NCBI RefSeq assembly: GCF_017591425.1
Contig: NW_024467120.1
Location: 5,394,001-5,458,000 of the forward strand
Length of the DNA stretch: 64,000 nt
Source of the DNA: Ochotona curzoniae
Taxonomy: Eukaryota > Chordata > Mammalia > Lagomorpha > Ochotonidae
Direction: 5' to 3'
Both the position numbers and the translations under genes were made by a program. The notes under the pieces are model-generated. The model did no database searches, was not told where the DNA came from, and worked only from the letters and a program-made list of their open reading frames with translations. Shown piece by piece: positions 45,091-56,699 of this stretch. How positions within the stretch are numbered: the stretch's first letter is position 1; the number at the start of each line of letters is the position of its first letter.

Positions 45091-45389
45091 ATGTTAAACT
45101 ATGTACATTTCTGGCCTAATAAGTTTAGGTTTAACACGTCTCTCAATATTCCTCACCCAGAAAGTCTGGTGAGTTTTTAGATAAAACAAAAGAGCTCTGT
45201 ATGGGAGAATCTGTGCAACATTTCAAACGGGCGGATCAGGCAAGGACTGTAGCAGGTAATGTCCATTCTGGATGAATTAAAAAAGGTTACTTGCCCATTG
45301 TTCACCAATGGATATGGCTAAGACAACATTTCCAAGCCTCTTTGCCAGTTTCGCACAAACTCAAAGGAAGTTTCCTAAAGACATTTTCT

Positions 45390-45540
45390 TACTTATCGTA
45401 AGTGGAATAAGCCTGATACATAAAGACAAATATTACATGTTTGCTCTCCAAAGTGGAAATGAGTATTTAGAGTGTATAAAAGTTGTGTGGATATCACAAA
45501 TCCATAGGATATATAGATAGTTATAAATATTGTTTTCACT
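45390..45540 (+). mobile_element. Possible L1 3' fragment, sense
   Basis: GTGGAATAAGCCTGATACATAAAG and ATTACATGTTTGCTCTCC resemble the L1 ORF2 terminus. Short and decayed. Confidence 0.4.
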
Positions 45541-46217
45541 GAATTCATCTATGTGACAATATGAGCTTTTTCCTTATTTTATAGTTGTCATAAATCCCAC
45601 TTTATATAATAGTGATATCCATGTTTTCAATAAAAATAGTGTATATGCATATGTGTATCAACATTTGACGTGATAGGAAAAAATGTTAGAAGTGTCGAGT
45701 CTTAAATCAAAAATGCTTCTAAAAGTATAAATTAGCAAAAGAAATATCACTACCCTTCATTAATATGTACAGTTACTGTTAATAAAATACTTTGAAGGAA
45801 AAACCCAAGGATATTCTCTTGATCCAGTCACAACCAAATTGATATGCTAGACAAGATTTTCCTTATGAAATCTGAGAAACATATATTCAACTTTCTTGTT
45901 AATTTACTGTGAAATGTTTTTATGCATATATCGCACATGCGAAAGGGGAAACAACAGTGGGTGAATGAACATCAAAGATGAAGTATGGCTAGCAAAGGGT
46001 TATTTACATAAATGAAAAGTAAGATGAGATGATAAAAAGTAGACAAAACAAAAAAGAATTGAAGAAAGGTTGGATACAATTTCAGAGTGATAATTCAGAA
46101 TATCTTTGGCAATTTCTTTGATTAGGTATGGAATAATTCTGAGGCTGAACATAAAAATAGTCCGGCTTGAGCCACTCCCATACTGACCTTGCATTTTATC
46201 ACTTTTTTAAAGAAGTT
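45541..46217. other. No gene recognised
   Basis: AT-rich unassigned DNA. Confidence 0.4.
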
Positions 46218-46652
46218 CCCAGGGGAGTTGTGGTGAAGTGGGTTAAGGCTCTACTTGGGATTCCTGAATCTCTTGTTGTGGTGCCTGGGCTAGAATTTCA
46301 CCTTGGCTTCTGATTCAGCTTCCTGCTAATGTGTACCCCAAGAATCATCTGGTGACAGTCCAATCACTTGGGTCTGTATTCACCCACCTGGGTGAACAAA
46401 TGGAGTTCCTGGTTCCCAGTATCCCCTTGATCCAGCCTTGGCCATTGCAGACATTTAAGGAATGAACCAGTGGATGGAAGTAATTGATCTCTTTTTTTCT
46501 TTCCCCTCCCCTCCCCTCCCCTCCCCTCCCCTCCCCTCCCCTCCCCTCCCCCCACCTCCCCTCCCCTCCCCTCCCCTCCCCTCCCTTCCCCACCTCTCCC
46601 CTCTCCTCCCCTCTCCTTCAGCTAAATGATAAAAATAAAAAATATTAAAAAG
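46218..46652 (+). mobile_element. Older C-SINE variant with expanded pyrimidine tract
   Basis: Head GGGGAGTTGTGGTGAAGTGGG, ACTTGGGATTCCTGAATC, GCTTCCTGCTAATGTGTACC, CACCTGGGTGAACAAATGGAG, then a long CCCCT expansion and GATAAAAATAAAAAATATT. Same variant as 24215-24470. Confidence 0.7.
46500..46615 (+). repeat. (CCCCT)n pentanucleotide array
   Basis: About twenty CCCCT units with a CCACC interruption near 46550. The minus strand reads GGGGA repeats, which could form G-quadruplexes. Confidence 0.93.
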
Positions 46653-49180
46653 TAAATTACCTAGATTTAGTATCTGTAGCTTTAACCACTGCATGTTCAG
46701 AGGCACAAGACTGTGATGTAGTTTGAAAGAACACAAACTTTGGACTCAAGCCGAGTTGGGCGCCATGCCTCACTATAGTATGTTCTCATTTTAGATTCAT
46801 CCTGGCTTTAGGATTCTGAAAAGGGCTGTCTCCACTGTCTCATTTCATGTTCTATGGAGTTTTCTCTTAAGTTGTCCAGGCAGAGTCACCACAACTCAGC
46901 AAATTCTTATTTCGTACCCAGTATATTCTATACTTGCTTATCTTCCAGACATCAGAGCGACAAAGACAAATGAGGCGGAAGCAGGGGGAATGTTCTTTCT
47001 TGCCCTTTTGAATTCTTTTCTCTGTATTGAATACACTAGAGGCTTGTGCTTCTGAGTCCCTTGCAGAAGCTAGGACCATGTATATAGTGCTAGCGATGGT
47101 ATGAGAAAGTTACGAGGTAAGGCATAGAAGAGCCGGCGTGGTACTTCTCTCTCTTTTCTGCTTTGACCCAGAAATGATGTGCTGGCTTGGCATCATCATC
47201 ATTGGACGAAGTGTAGGTCCATCATTCCTATAAGGAGGAGATCTATTGATTTGCATAAGATTTTGCAAATCTTATGAGTGAGGAATAAACTCATACCAGA
47301 TTTCACAATGCCGATTCTATTCTATTTTATTCTACTCTATTACCATTGTAGAATGAAATTCCTATATTACCTTTCAAATCTCAAGCTACTATGGCATATT
47401 ATCCTTGAAGAAAATTGGTATGTGTATATGGACAGATAATACCAAGATAATGTGCTAAGGGCCTGGTGGAGCAATCACAGGGTATTTTGGGGGCATGAAG
47501 AGAGGCAGTGAACTCAGTCTGAGAGGAGACTAACCAGGATCCGGCTTGGGGCCGATGGCAAGCAGAGGACTGCTGTGAGTAGCAGGCTGCCAAGACTGCC
47601 GCAAGCACAAAACCAAAGATAAAGCAGCCCTTTTTCCTCAATGCAGGAGTTCTCTTTTTAGCCAGGATGCCTATAAAGACAACAGGAGACGCAAGGATGC
47701 ACTGCCTCGTGACACTTTTCACTCAGCATTGCTCAGAGCAAAGTCCACGAGCGGAGTGACTGCGACTGAAAGTTCTCATGACTACACGCTCTTGAATGAC
47801 CTCTTTTATTAAACATCTTGTTCCTCCCCCCATTTCTCCCTGCTTTTTTTTTTTTGGTCTGTGTTTTTAATATCACAAAATTTCCTCCCAGATCTTCCCC
47901 TAAAGTACAATTAACTAGAAAATGCCCTGACCCCATTTATGCTTCTCTGTCTATTACAATATTATTACTATAAAGCTTAGTTCCTAGTGCCAGGGGAAAT
48001 GTTAATTTATCCCTCATCAATTTCTGTACCAGGATCCTTATGATATTTTGTTGATCACAATTTTTAAGTTATGATTTTTTCCCTCTTTGTTCTCATTCAC
48101 TTTCTCTCTTCTACAGTTTCTTGTGAATTTATTTCTGTCACTGTCTGATGCTTTCCCCTCTACGTATCTACTGGGTTTCTCTACTCTCTTGTTAGTACTC
48201 CTCTCTAAGCTGCAGGTTATATGGATGAGGGGATGATGCAAGGGTCTGCAGTCTAAAATGGGGTGGAGGGTATGTGGAATTCTTTACGTCCTGGTGAGCT
48301 GAAAAAAAAAAAGACTCAAGTTGGAACAGGTTGAGATATAGAAGTAAAGCTGGGTAAACATATGGAAGATGGGATTGGAAGGAGGCCTGCAGATCACATC
48401 GTGAAAGTTTTTGGAGAAAGGACTTAAAATTTATTTAACTGGTCACATTGGGAATAAATAAAGGACTTTAGATGGGAATGACGAATGACTTTATCTACAC
48501 CGATGGAAGCCTTCAAACAGTAGGGAGATGGATGAAGAGGTGTGAGAGGAGGGGTCAGGAGGATCTGCTGGGTAAGAGGTGGTTCCTGTTGCAGTAGGGA
48601 GCTGACCTAGGACAGGTAATGGAATTGTGAGCTTTGTGCATTACTTAAAGTGGGTCAGTTGAGAAGGTAGATTCAATAGCATCTTTGTCATATAAATGCA
48701 TGTCTGGCAAGGGGGGAAGTTGGTATGCAGATTTCTAGGGTGTGTGTTGGTGTAAGTAGCTGAGAGAGACAGGTCTTGGGTTGGGAGAGGGGAAGAGATC
48801 TTCTTGTTTACCTTTGTGGTTCCCACAGGACAATCAGATGAGGAAGCTGGCCATGCATTAGAAAAAGGAAAAAACTATCTCAAGGGCATAGAGACATAGT
48901 ATGATAATCCTGGAAGTGAAAGGAGGCTTTCATATGGAGAAAGAGTGAAGGGTGAAGATGAAGACATATCTCCTGCGTTTATGTTAGAGGCAGGAGAGAA
49001 AATACCTTGGAGGAAATAGAGGAGAGGACATCCCTGTACAGACTGGATGGACCGGTCTTGAACGAGTCCCGACAGGCCCAGATGGAGACAGGCACAGGGA
49101 TAGAATACTTAAGAGGTTGGATCAAAATATTGAGGGGATTATTCATGTAAGTAAGCGTGGCTTTCTGCTGTGTAATGGAG
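46653..49180. other. No gene recognised; perfect short hairpin
   Basis: Unassigned. CATAAGATTT / AAATCTTATG with a TGC loop forms a perfect 10-bp stem at 47254-47276. TTCTA-rich text follows near 47315-47345. Confidence 0.4.
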
Positions 49181-49375
49181 CAGGGGTCAGTAAACTATTT
49201 GTAGGAATGGTAAGGGTTTTAATAATTTAGGCTGTGTGGGCCCTGTCAAAACTAGTGTATTCTTCTTGTGACATTCAAGCAGCCATAGACAGACCTTCAA
49301 CCCATACTGTTCCAATAAAACGAGTTAAAACAAGTGCAGGTCTCAATGTAACCTACAATCCATTGCTTGCTGACC
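49181..49375. mobile_element. hAT-Charlie group DNA transposon remnant (MER1-like)
   Basis: CAGGGGTCAGTAAACTATTTG at the left and CATTGCTTGCTGACC at the right form imperfect terminal inverted repeats. Between them, TTTAGGCTGTGTGGGCCCTG, CAAGCAGCCATAGACAG and TGTTCCAATAAAACGAG match the order of this ancient non-autonomous family. Confidence 0.7.
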
Positions 49376-50514
49376 TTGAAGACTAAAGAATGTGTTGAAG
49401 ATTGGAAGCAAGCTTGGGGGCTTGGATTTATGCTTGGAAAATGGGAGAGAATGAGTGGTGGTCAGCGTGTGGGAGAGGACACAGGTGGAGCTGAGGGCTC
49501 GGTTGGTGTCAGGAAGGCCGTGCTCCCTATGGCACGATTTGCATTGTTCTGCCGATTTCTGGTGATGCTCCTCCCTCTGATCCCGGATTATTGCTTACAT
49601 TTCTGGTTGATCAAAAGTGTCTCTCTAGACCGGGAATTTATTGGAAATGTCTCTTTTTATTTTTGGGGACAGACTCGTTTCCCCCAGTTTCCAGTGAAAG
49701 TCTTAACCACGGGCGTTTTTATCTCACCTTTCTGAAACACAGAACTTTTCCCAGACAATTGCCAGTCACCTCTTCCTTCACGTTGGATCCAGCCAGGCCT
49801 GGCTTGTCCTATGAGAACTGGTGACTAATGTGGTGCCTGTCAGAGGGACTGAAGTCATGCAGCAATTATGGCTCCACACACACGCACCCTCTGTTTCATC
49901 TGTCCCCCACTGCTTCCCCCCCACCATCTTCCTGTCTTGGGAACAAAAAACTTCTCTGACTTTTCCATGGCCAACACAGCTGTCCAACTGGCTGAAAACA
50001 CAGAAATGAATGAAGTCAGTGAAAGAATGAGTCACTGCACAACAGTTCATTTACACTCGCCTCCACCCTCCCCCACTGCCTCCTGACTGGAGATTTACTG
50101 CTTGGGAAGTAGCACTTTGCCACATCTCCAAGGGCCATGTGCAAGGAAGAGCCTTTGGGGGAGGAAGTAGCCTGTCTTGGCAAACTGGTTGTTCCCTCAT
50201 TGTACATCTGGTCCTGTAACATCATTTAGGTCTAATAAGGGCATGGTGGGGTCTGAATGGAATGGACTACACTTGAGTGGTGAAGCGATAGTTAAATATT
50301 TTCTGGAAAATGGACACAAAACATGAAACTCAAGATCGAGATCCATCCAATTCAGCTATAGCCTGATTTCTTGAGTCATCATGTACAGTGAACCTATATC
50401 TAGAAAAGTGCAATAGGAATACATTTTAATATTGTTTCCTGAAGCTGTTGTCCTTACTGATTTGTGAGAAGTCAGCATTTTGTAAAAAATGGAAGTGATG
50501 AGAAATTTAAAAAA
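49376..50514. other. No gene recognised
   Basis: Unassigned. Frames up to 122 codons lack recognisable domains. Confidence 0.4.
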
Positions 50515-50828
50515 ATGTTTTCTTTTACCTGAATGTCTGGATGGCAGAGAGAGAGAGAGAGAGAGAAAGAGAGATATTTAACCCATTGTTTCATTTCCTA
50601 TGTACTCTCAACAACCAGGATTGGGTCAGCTGAAACCAGAAGCCTGACACTCCATCTGGGTCTCACAGATAGCTGGCAGGGTGTAAGTACTTGAAGCATC
50701 ACCTCATCTGTTGCTTACCAGGAGGTTGGCTTGAAGCAGAGTGGCTGGGACTCAAACCAGCTCTCCGGAATGGGATGTGAATATGGCAAGCAGTGACTTC
50801 ACTCACTGCACCATCAAATACCCTTGAT
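50515..50828 (-). mobile_element. C-SINE, inverted, diverged
   Basis: A GA run at 50549-50573, CAACAACCAGGATTGGGTC, GAAACCAGAAGCCTGAC, CATCTGGGTCTCACAG, GACTCAAACCAGCTCTCC and CACTGCACCATCAAATACCC follow the inverted order of an older copy. Confidence 0.7.
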
Positions 50829-51173
50829 ATCTTCTCTGAGAGTGGGCATCTTGCAGGGCAAACGACATTGTCTTGTTATTTAAGTTGAGGCTGTAGTTTT
50901 TTTTAATCAAATGGTTTTTATATGGATCAATATTGGTGTGGATTTAAGATCTGAGACATCTTTAGTATAACAACATCAATGATACAGGTAAGAAAAAGCT
51001 AATATTCTAGCTGTGATCTCTGCTATGAGTGCCTTCTGTCTTGAAGTGACGCCATTCACAGCGTGGGAAGCTTAGACTGACTCAAAGTTGTCTTAGTTTT
51101 CATGTCGATTGTGTATCTTGCTTTTTCAGAAACTTGGTCAATCTTTCGTAACTGCCATCTCTCTCTCTCTCTC

Positions 51174-51786
51174 TTTTTTTTTTTTTTTTTTTTTTTTGTG
51201 CTTTGTAACATGCCTCCCAGGGGACCGTACTTTAATTCTCAGGCAGAGGAGAAGAGAAATAGACAAGACTGAAGCTGGAGGAGCAGCTGCTGGTCCACCC
51301 ACTGCCAAGGCTTGGCAGCAGTCTCCTGGGGAACAAGTAGGCACCTGGTTCACACAGGACTGGCACAGCTGGTCCAGATTTTGACTGGCAGAGCGTAGCT
51401 TCCTTCATCACCAGTGTGACTGGGCCTGTGATCTTGCTACAGCATGCTGAAACCGAGAGGGACACAGGGAAAGCTGCTCACCTCCGTGGAGCAGGTGCAA
51501 GTCACATTTCACTAATGAACAATGGGCACTTTGCACACAGGAGGCTTTGATCTGAGTGCTAAAAAGCCCTTCTGTTGGACAGGATGTTGGCTGAGGCAGC
51601 AACAGTGAGATGCATTAGGAAGGAGCCTTTGTCCGAGAAAAGCCAGGCAAGAGCTCTCGTCAAATAACACTTGCAGAGGTAAACACTCATCCTTAGGGAT
51701 GTCTTTGGGAGAAAGCAGTGTGTCTATGGGAAAAGCATAGTCATAAAATCGTGGCTCCCCTTGATTTATAAATGTCTTGCAAACGT
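51174..51786 (-). pseudogene. A-tailed retrocopy of an unidentified transcript
   Basis: A 24-base T run (51174-51197) is an inverted A tail. On the minus strand ATTAAA lies about 35 bases before it, at a normal spacing for a polyadenylation signal. CT-rich direct repeats flank the unit: CCATCTCT-C-TCTCT at 51155-51168 and CCATCTCT-A-TCTCT at 51787-51800, 13 of 14 matching. Together these suggest a ~590-bp reverse-transcribed insertion. The body was not identified. A 92-codon minus-strand frame begins inside the flanking repeat, so it is not a real start. Low sequence complexity weakens the duplication evidence. Confidence 0.5.
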
Positions 51787-51800
51787 CCATCTCTATCTCT

Positions 51801-52484
51801 ACCCCCTCCCACCATCATATTACTACCGTTGTCTAACCCTTGCCTAAATACTTGCTGATAATCGTAGGACCCACTAATGCCTTTAGTGCATTAATCACTT
51901 GGTTCTCTGTTAGGATCATCCACCAAATCTATAAAATATTTCTCTCATAATAAGCTTAAATCTGTCTGTCTTCTTTCAGTTCTGCCGCATGGGGTAATGC
52001 AGGATGAGTCCACTTGGGGAAAAACGTAAAATTTAGGTGAAAGCCCTCTAGATAGCTTAAGACCACGCTCATGTCTTCTAGGACATAATAGAGCATTTAA
52101 CAAGCAAATTTAAAATTTAATTAAAATAACTTACATGATAAATAAATATGAATACATAATTCATTTCTATCTTCATATACTGAGTCGTGCCTTCCCCCTC
52201 CACAATGACCGCCAAGGCTCTATGCAGCTATGCTGTCTCCTTCGGCTTAAGGAAATCAGTAGAAGTGCAGACTTTTTATAATGGAAAAGGCTTTAGGGAT
52301 CATCTTACCTCAAATTTCATCTCACATATGGAGAATCACAAGATTGAAGTTGCACAGCAATTCATAGTTAAGCAAGGCAGTCTGGGGCTTGTGCCTCTGG
52401 GCCATGCTGCCTGGATGGGTATGTCTGGACCAAGGGCGGGAGTGACAGTGATTCTGAGCAAATTATCCATCTCAGTATTTAAAA
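51801..52484. other. No gene recognised; possible MIR trace
   Basis: A stretch at 52300-52400 (CACATATGGAGAATCACAAG, AAGTTGCACAGCAATTC) vaguely resembles inverted MIR. Not called separately. Confidence 0.35.
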
Positions 52485-52832
52485 AAAAATTAAAACAAAG
52501 TTTTATTCTCTTGAAAGGCAGAGGCAGGCACACACATAGACACACAGGTGGTGGGGGGTGAGGGAAGGGAGGGAGGGAGAAAGAGAGTCTTGCATCTGAT
52601 GTTTCATTCCTCAGGTGCCTGAAATAATGAGCGCTGGGCTAGGTTAAATTTAGGAGCTGGAACTCAATTAATCCATGAGAATGGCAGGGACCCCAATACC
52701 CGAGCCATCATTTGCTGCCTCCCTAGGAACATTAGGAAGCTGGAGTTGGAAACAGAGCCCGGATTCAAATTCCGCCACTTAACAATGACAGGTTTCCTAG
52801 CAGTGCCTGAACCATTGTGCCTAACACCTGCT
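52485..52832 (-). mobile_element. C-SINE, inverted, diverged
   Basis: AAGTTTTATTCTCTTGAAAGGC, purine-rich expansion at 52548-52587, ATTCCTCAGGTGCCTGAAAT, GGAACATTAGGAAGCTGGAG, and head CTGAACCATTGTGCCTAAC. Confidence 0.7.
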
Positions 52833-54809
52833 CCTGTCTGCATCTTCAGGCCCATAGAACTTCCGTCAATTCAACTTCCTTCCCTATAGCCTGCTCTTAG
52901 GGCATGGCCTGATGTCAGCTTGCGCATGAGTTTCAGTTGATCTATTCCATCCTGATGTATATTTGAATCCTTGCCTCTCATTTTCCACTGGGAAGAATAG
53001 AACACTATTCTATTTTAGCATAAAGCAGATGACAGGAGTGTTCCAAGGAAAGTGTTAAAGTGGTATTACTAAGGTCTCCTTGTGGCAAGAACTGGAGCAT
53101 TTCCTTGCTAAGACAAGACAGATAGAAGCATGTTCTTTCCATGTATGAACTGTGAGCATGATCTATGTGGGTCAGGAGCCAACATCAGAGAAGGAAAGCA
53201 GCACAGATCATTGCTCCAAAGCTGGGCGTACCAGCAATCAGGTGGTTTCATGCCAGTAATGTAATCACACAGACACCATCTGTGGGTCTGAATAACAAGG
53301 CCACACTGTTATGGAGTGGCTGCTGCACCTGAGCTCTGCAGGTATCAAGCCAGAGGCTGAGGAATAGGAGGCAGACCTTTAACTGGATAGGCACAGCTGA
53401 GTGAAGCTCGGAAGGACAGGTGTAAAAGCATGGAGTGGAAAGGGATGTAAGTAGATTGCTGGGTGAGGGGCGGAGATCTAGCACCCCAAAGCCTAATGCT
53501 GGCAGACTGTCACTGTGCTGACTGCGGCCATTGCGCTTGGGCAGGGTTGCTTCTGAGCTCAATGTAAATTAAAATAGAGTGTTTCAGAGACAAACACCAT
53601 TATGTTTCAGGCCTGGATTATGGTGTTGTTTGGATGGATCCCTATAGAAGATTCAGTGGCTCCCATGATGCCCCAGCTGGAGGGGATCCCTCAGCTATCA
53701 CGCTGCCTCTCTTTGTGAGAACTGCTCAGGAGCCAAGGAGGGACAGCCCTGGTGCTGTCAGACCCCTGTGACTTCTGAACAGTACCAAGAGGAGCAAGAT
53801 GAATATCAGCTCTGCCTGTCTCATGTCCCATGCACCCTGGACCTACTGTTTGTTAAGGAGCTCATCAATTAATTTTGCAATTAATTTGGCTAATTACAAT
53901 ATAATGTCATTATCGGGAAACATTTGGCATGGAAATGAGGATGAACAATACAAGCAAAATTGCTCAAAGGAATGCAAAAATTGAGGATCAGTGTGTGTGA
54001 GAGAGAGAAAGAGAGAGAGAGAAAGGCTGACGTATGAATTGGAGTTAAACTCACAAGGCAGAGACTATATCCCTGACCCTTCCATGTCTCCTTGAGCTCT
54101 TGTATGTCACCACTATCAGAAGTGACTGCCCCTGATGGTTTTTCTTCAACTTTGGTTTCACCAACGTAAGAGTTTTCAAGAACACTCCTTTCAACAATCT
54201 TATGTAGTAACCCATGGCATTTGATTGGGGGTTTTTGTGCTCCTCTGTTTTGGTGTGAATTTGTCTTGACTTCAGTTGATAGCCTCCACTAAGAAAATTT
54301 TTTGAGATCATAAACTGTCCATTGGCTGCTTCTAATGCTTTGAAAATGTACAGCGATCTGAACAGAGACAGCCCAGGTTTGCTGCTTTCTCATTTTGTTT
54401 TGTATTCTACTCTTCATTCTCAATTTTCATGCTGGTGTTGGGACCTTAAAGATCCTGAGTATCTCTAGTTTTTACCTTTTGATGGGGCACATGCTTTGTT
54501 TTATTTGGCTCAAAGTTGATGAATGTTGCTTCTTTTTCTCAAAGCTTTCTCCCAGAGCTTGGAAAGGGAGTGAGTTTATGTTTATAAAGCTTTACTATTT
54601 CCTCTTCCAAATTTTATTTTAATTTTTTTCTCTCATCTGGTATTCACTTTGTCCACAATTTAAAAAAAATTATTTTATGAGTATTTTTGTTTTTGCTGTG
54701 AAGTTTGCACTGGATTTTTCAACCTTTATCCAGATGTTTTGCAATTTGTATTTTCATTTTGTTTTGCAACTTGTATTTTGAGTTTTGTTGCAATCCCAAA
54801 TTGCATAAA
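52833..54809. other. No gene recognised
   Basis: Unassigned. A TAATTA-rich stretch at 53867-53915 and a GA-rich run at 54000-54024 are noted. The rest shows no recognisable repeat. Confidence 0.4.
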
Positions 54810-55140
54810 TGCTGTCTTAGCCCAGTTTCTGTTGCTATAGCTAAGTTCCACAAACTGGGTAAATAATAAAGAAGGAGGACTGTTTGGCTCACAGTGTTGG
54901 AGGCTCTGAGCTTGGAGCTGGCACCTGGCGAGGACATTCAGAGGCATCCCATGAGAGACAGGGTAAGGATGGTAGCTCAGGTGCCAGTTCTTCTTTTCAT
55001 CAAGCCGTTACCATCATGATCTCATCTAATCTAACTACTTTTCAAGGCTCCAGCTTCAAATATCATCGATATATGAATTAAGCTTTCCAACATGAAATTC
55101 TGTAGGACACATTCAAAACATAGCAAATGCCTACTCCAGC
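54810..55140 (-). mobile_element. MaLR-type LTR remnant, inverted
   Basis: TCTTAGCCCAGTTTCTGTTGC, GTTTGGCTCACAGTGTTGG, ATCATGATCTCATCTAATC and TAGGACACATTCAAAACATAGC match the reverse complement of MST/MLT1-type LTRs. Confidence 0.6.
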
Positions 55141-56699
55141 CCCCAGGAGAGAAATTTATGAATCATTCAGATTTGTTTATTTACCCAGTTTGTCTTTATT
55201 TTCATCAGAGAATTCTGGGCTCATTCCTGGAATAGGTAGATGAGAGTCTTCAAAACTTTTTCTCATATATTTTTTAACTTAGAGAGGTTGGTTTTTGCAT
55301 TTGTTTTCCCCAAGAATGGTCCTGTTTGGCTCCAGTCTCCTTGGTGGAGATTTTGGACAATTAAAGAAGAACCAGGAAACGCAACACATGTTGAAAACAA
55401 AATTCAACATTTTGGTGGTGGAAGAGTAAGTTCCCCCGATCAGCCACAGAACGGTAGGCTCATGTCATGCACAGAGCTGGTTCAGCTTTCTGCACTGTAA
55501 AGTACTGCTAAGAATCTTTATGGTCCCACTGTGACCGTCTCTCCTGCATTAAGTGGAATATGGTCTGTACTCTGTTTTGCAATCGCTCGTAGTCATCTCT
55601 GCTACCTTGCACACCACAGAGCCTGAGACCGTTGGCTTTCACTGTACGTTTGTTGAACAAAGAGGTAAATGTGCTTTCTTTGTCTGATGCTGTAGATCAT
55701 GGGTATTCCAATAATGTTTGTGAACAGTCACTAATGACATATCTAAACTCTACTGACCATATATAATTCCACATGCTATTGTTCATCTGAAATCTGCTTG
55801 TTTTTCTATTATCCTATCTAATTCTTATTTTTGTCTTTTGGAAATTAGAAAAAACAGCCAAGAATTTGTTCAGTGTTTTTGAGCATGGCTCGTGAGCACT
55901 GCGCTGTAAAGCCAGACTTAATAGCACACCAAGTGTGCATTTGCTAACCAGTCTGGCGAGGACTGTTAGCTCTGAGATGGTGTAGGAGAAAGATGGAGAG
56001 TGATCAGTCTACTGCCTCTGTGCAGAAAGAACGTAGCATGCTACGTCAGAACTGCTCTTCAATATGATCCTTTACATTGTTCAGTCAACTAAAGTAGCAC
56101 ATTACCATACCTCTAACTTACATCATTCGATGAAGGCACAGACAAAGCAGTGTTTCCTTGTCATGTGGGATGGCCCTCTGCTGTTCTGCTAGCCTATGTG
56201 TCTCCCCTTCTCCTTTTTCTCTATTCTTTCTTCACAAAAAATGCTATTTCATGCAAAGGTGAAACATGCTGCCATGTCATTGGATGCTTTAAAAGGAAGG
56301 CTGTGAATGGCGTTAACAGGAATATCCAAAGAGTGGTTTATTGTGAGAATGATAGAGGAAGAATGTGAGAATGATAGAGGCGTGTGGTAGTGTCTCAAGA
56401 GCTACGGACTTTATAAAGGTATATTCACGCTGAAAACAGATATAAGAGTAAAAGTTGTTGTCAAGTTCTACAAATTCTGGGTAAACCCCAGCTGTAGGCA
56501 ATTACCTCCACTGGTTTGTACCTCGGCAACTGTTACACTGCTGGGAGAAAAGCAGCCAATAGCTGGCAGGCTTTCTGAGCCTGGTTACTGCCCAATTTGT
56601 GTTAACTGTAGCAAGGTGCCAGCATAGTCGCCTTTCCTTCTTGTTCTTGTTCCTCTTCCTTTCCCTCTTCTTCTCCTCCTCTTTCTTCTTCTTCTTGGG
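55141..56699. other. No gene recognised
   Basis: Unassigned. The AGAATGATAGAGG motif is repeated at 56346 and 56368. A CTT-rich tract lies at 56632-56698. Confidence 0.4.

Noticed and set aside
46500..46615. CCCCT repeats as an SVA-type 5' hexamer region
   Set aside because: They sit in the pyrimidine tract of an ordinary C-SINE, not at the 5' end of a composite element.
54000..54024. Possible CRISPR-like or other spaced repeat arrays
   Set aside because: The repeats here are simple GA runs. No spaced direct-repeat array with unique spacers exists in the window, and the genome is mammalian.
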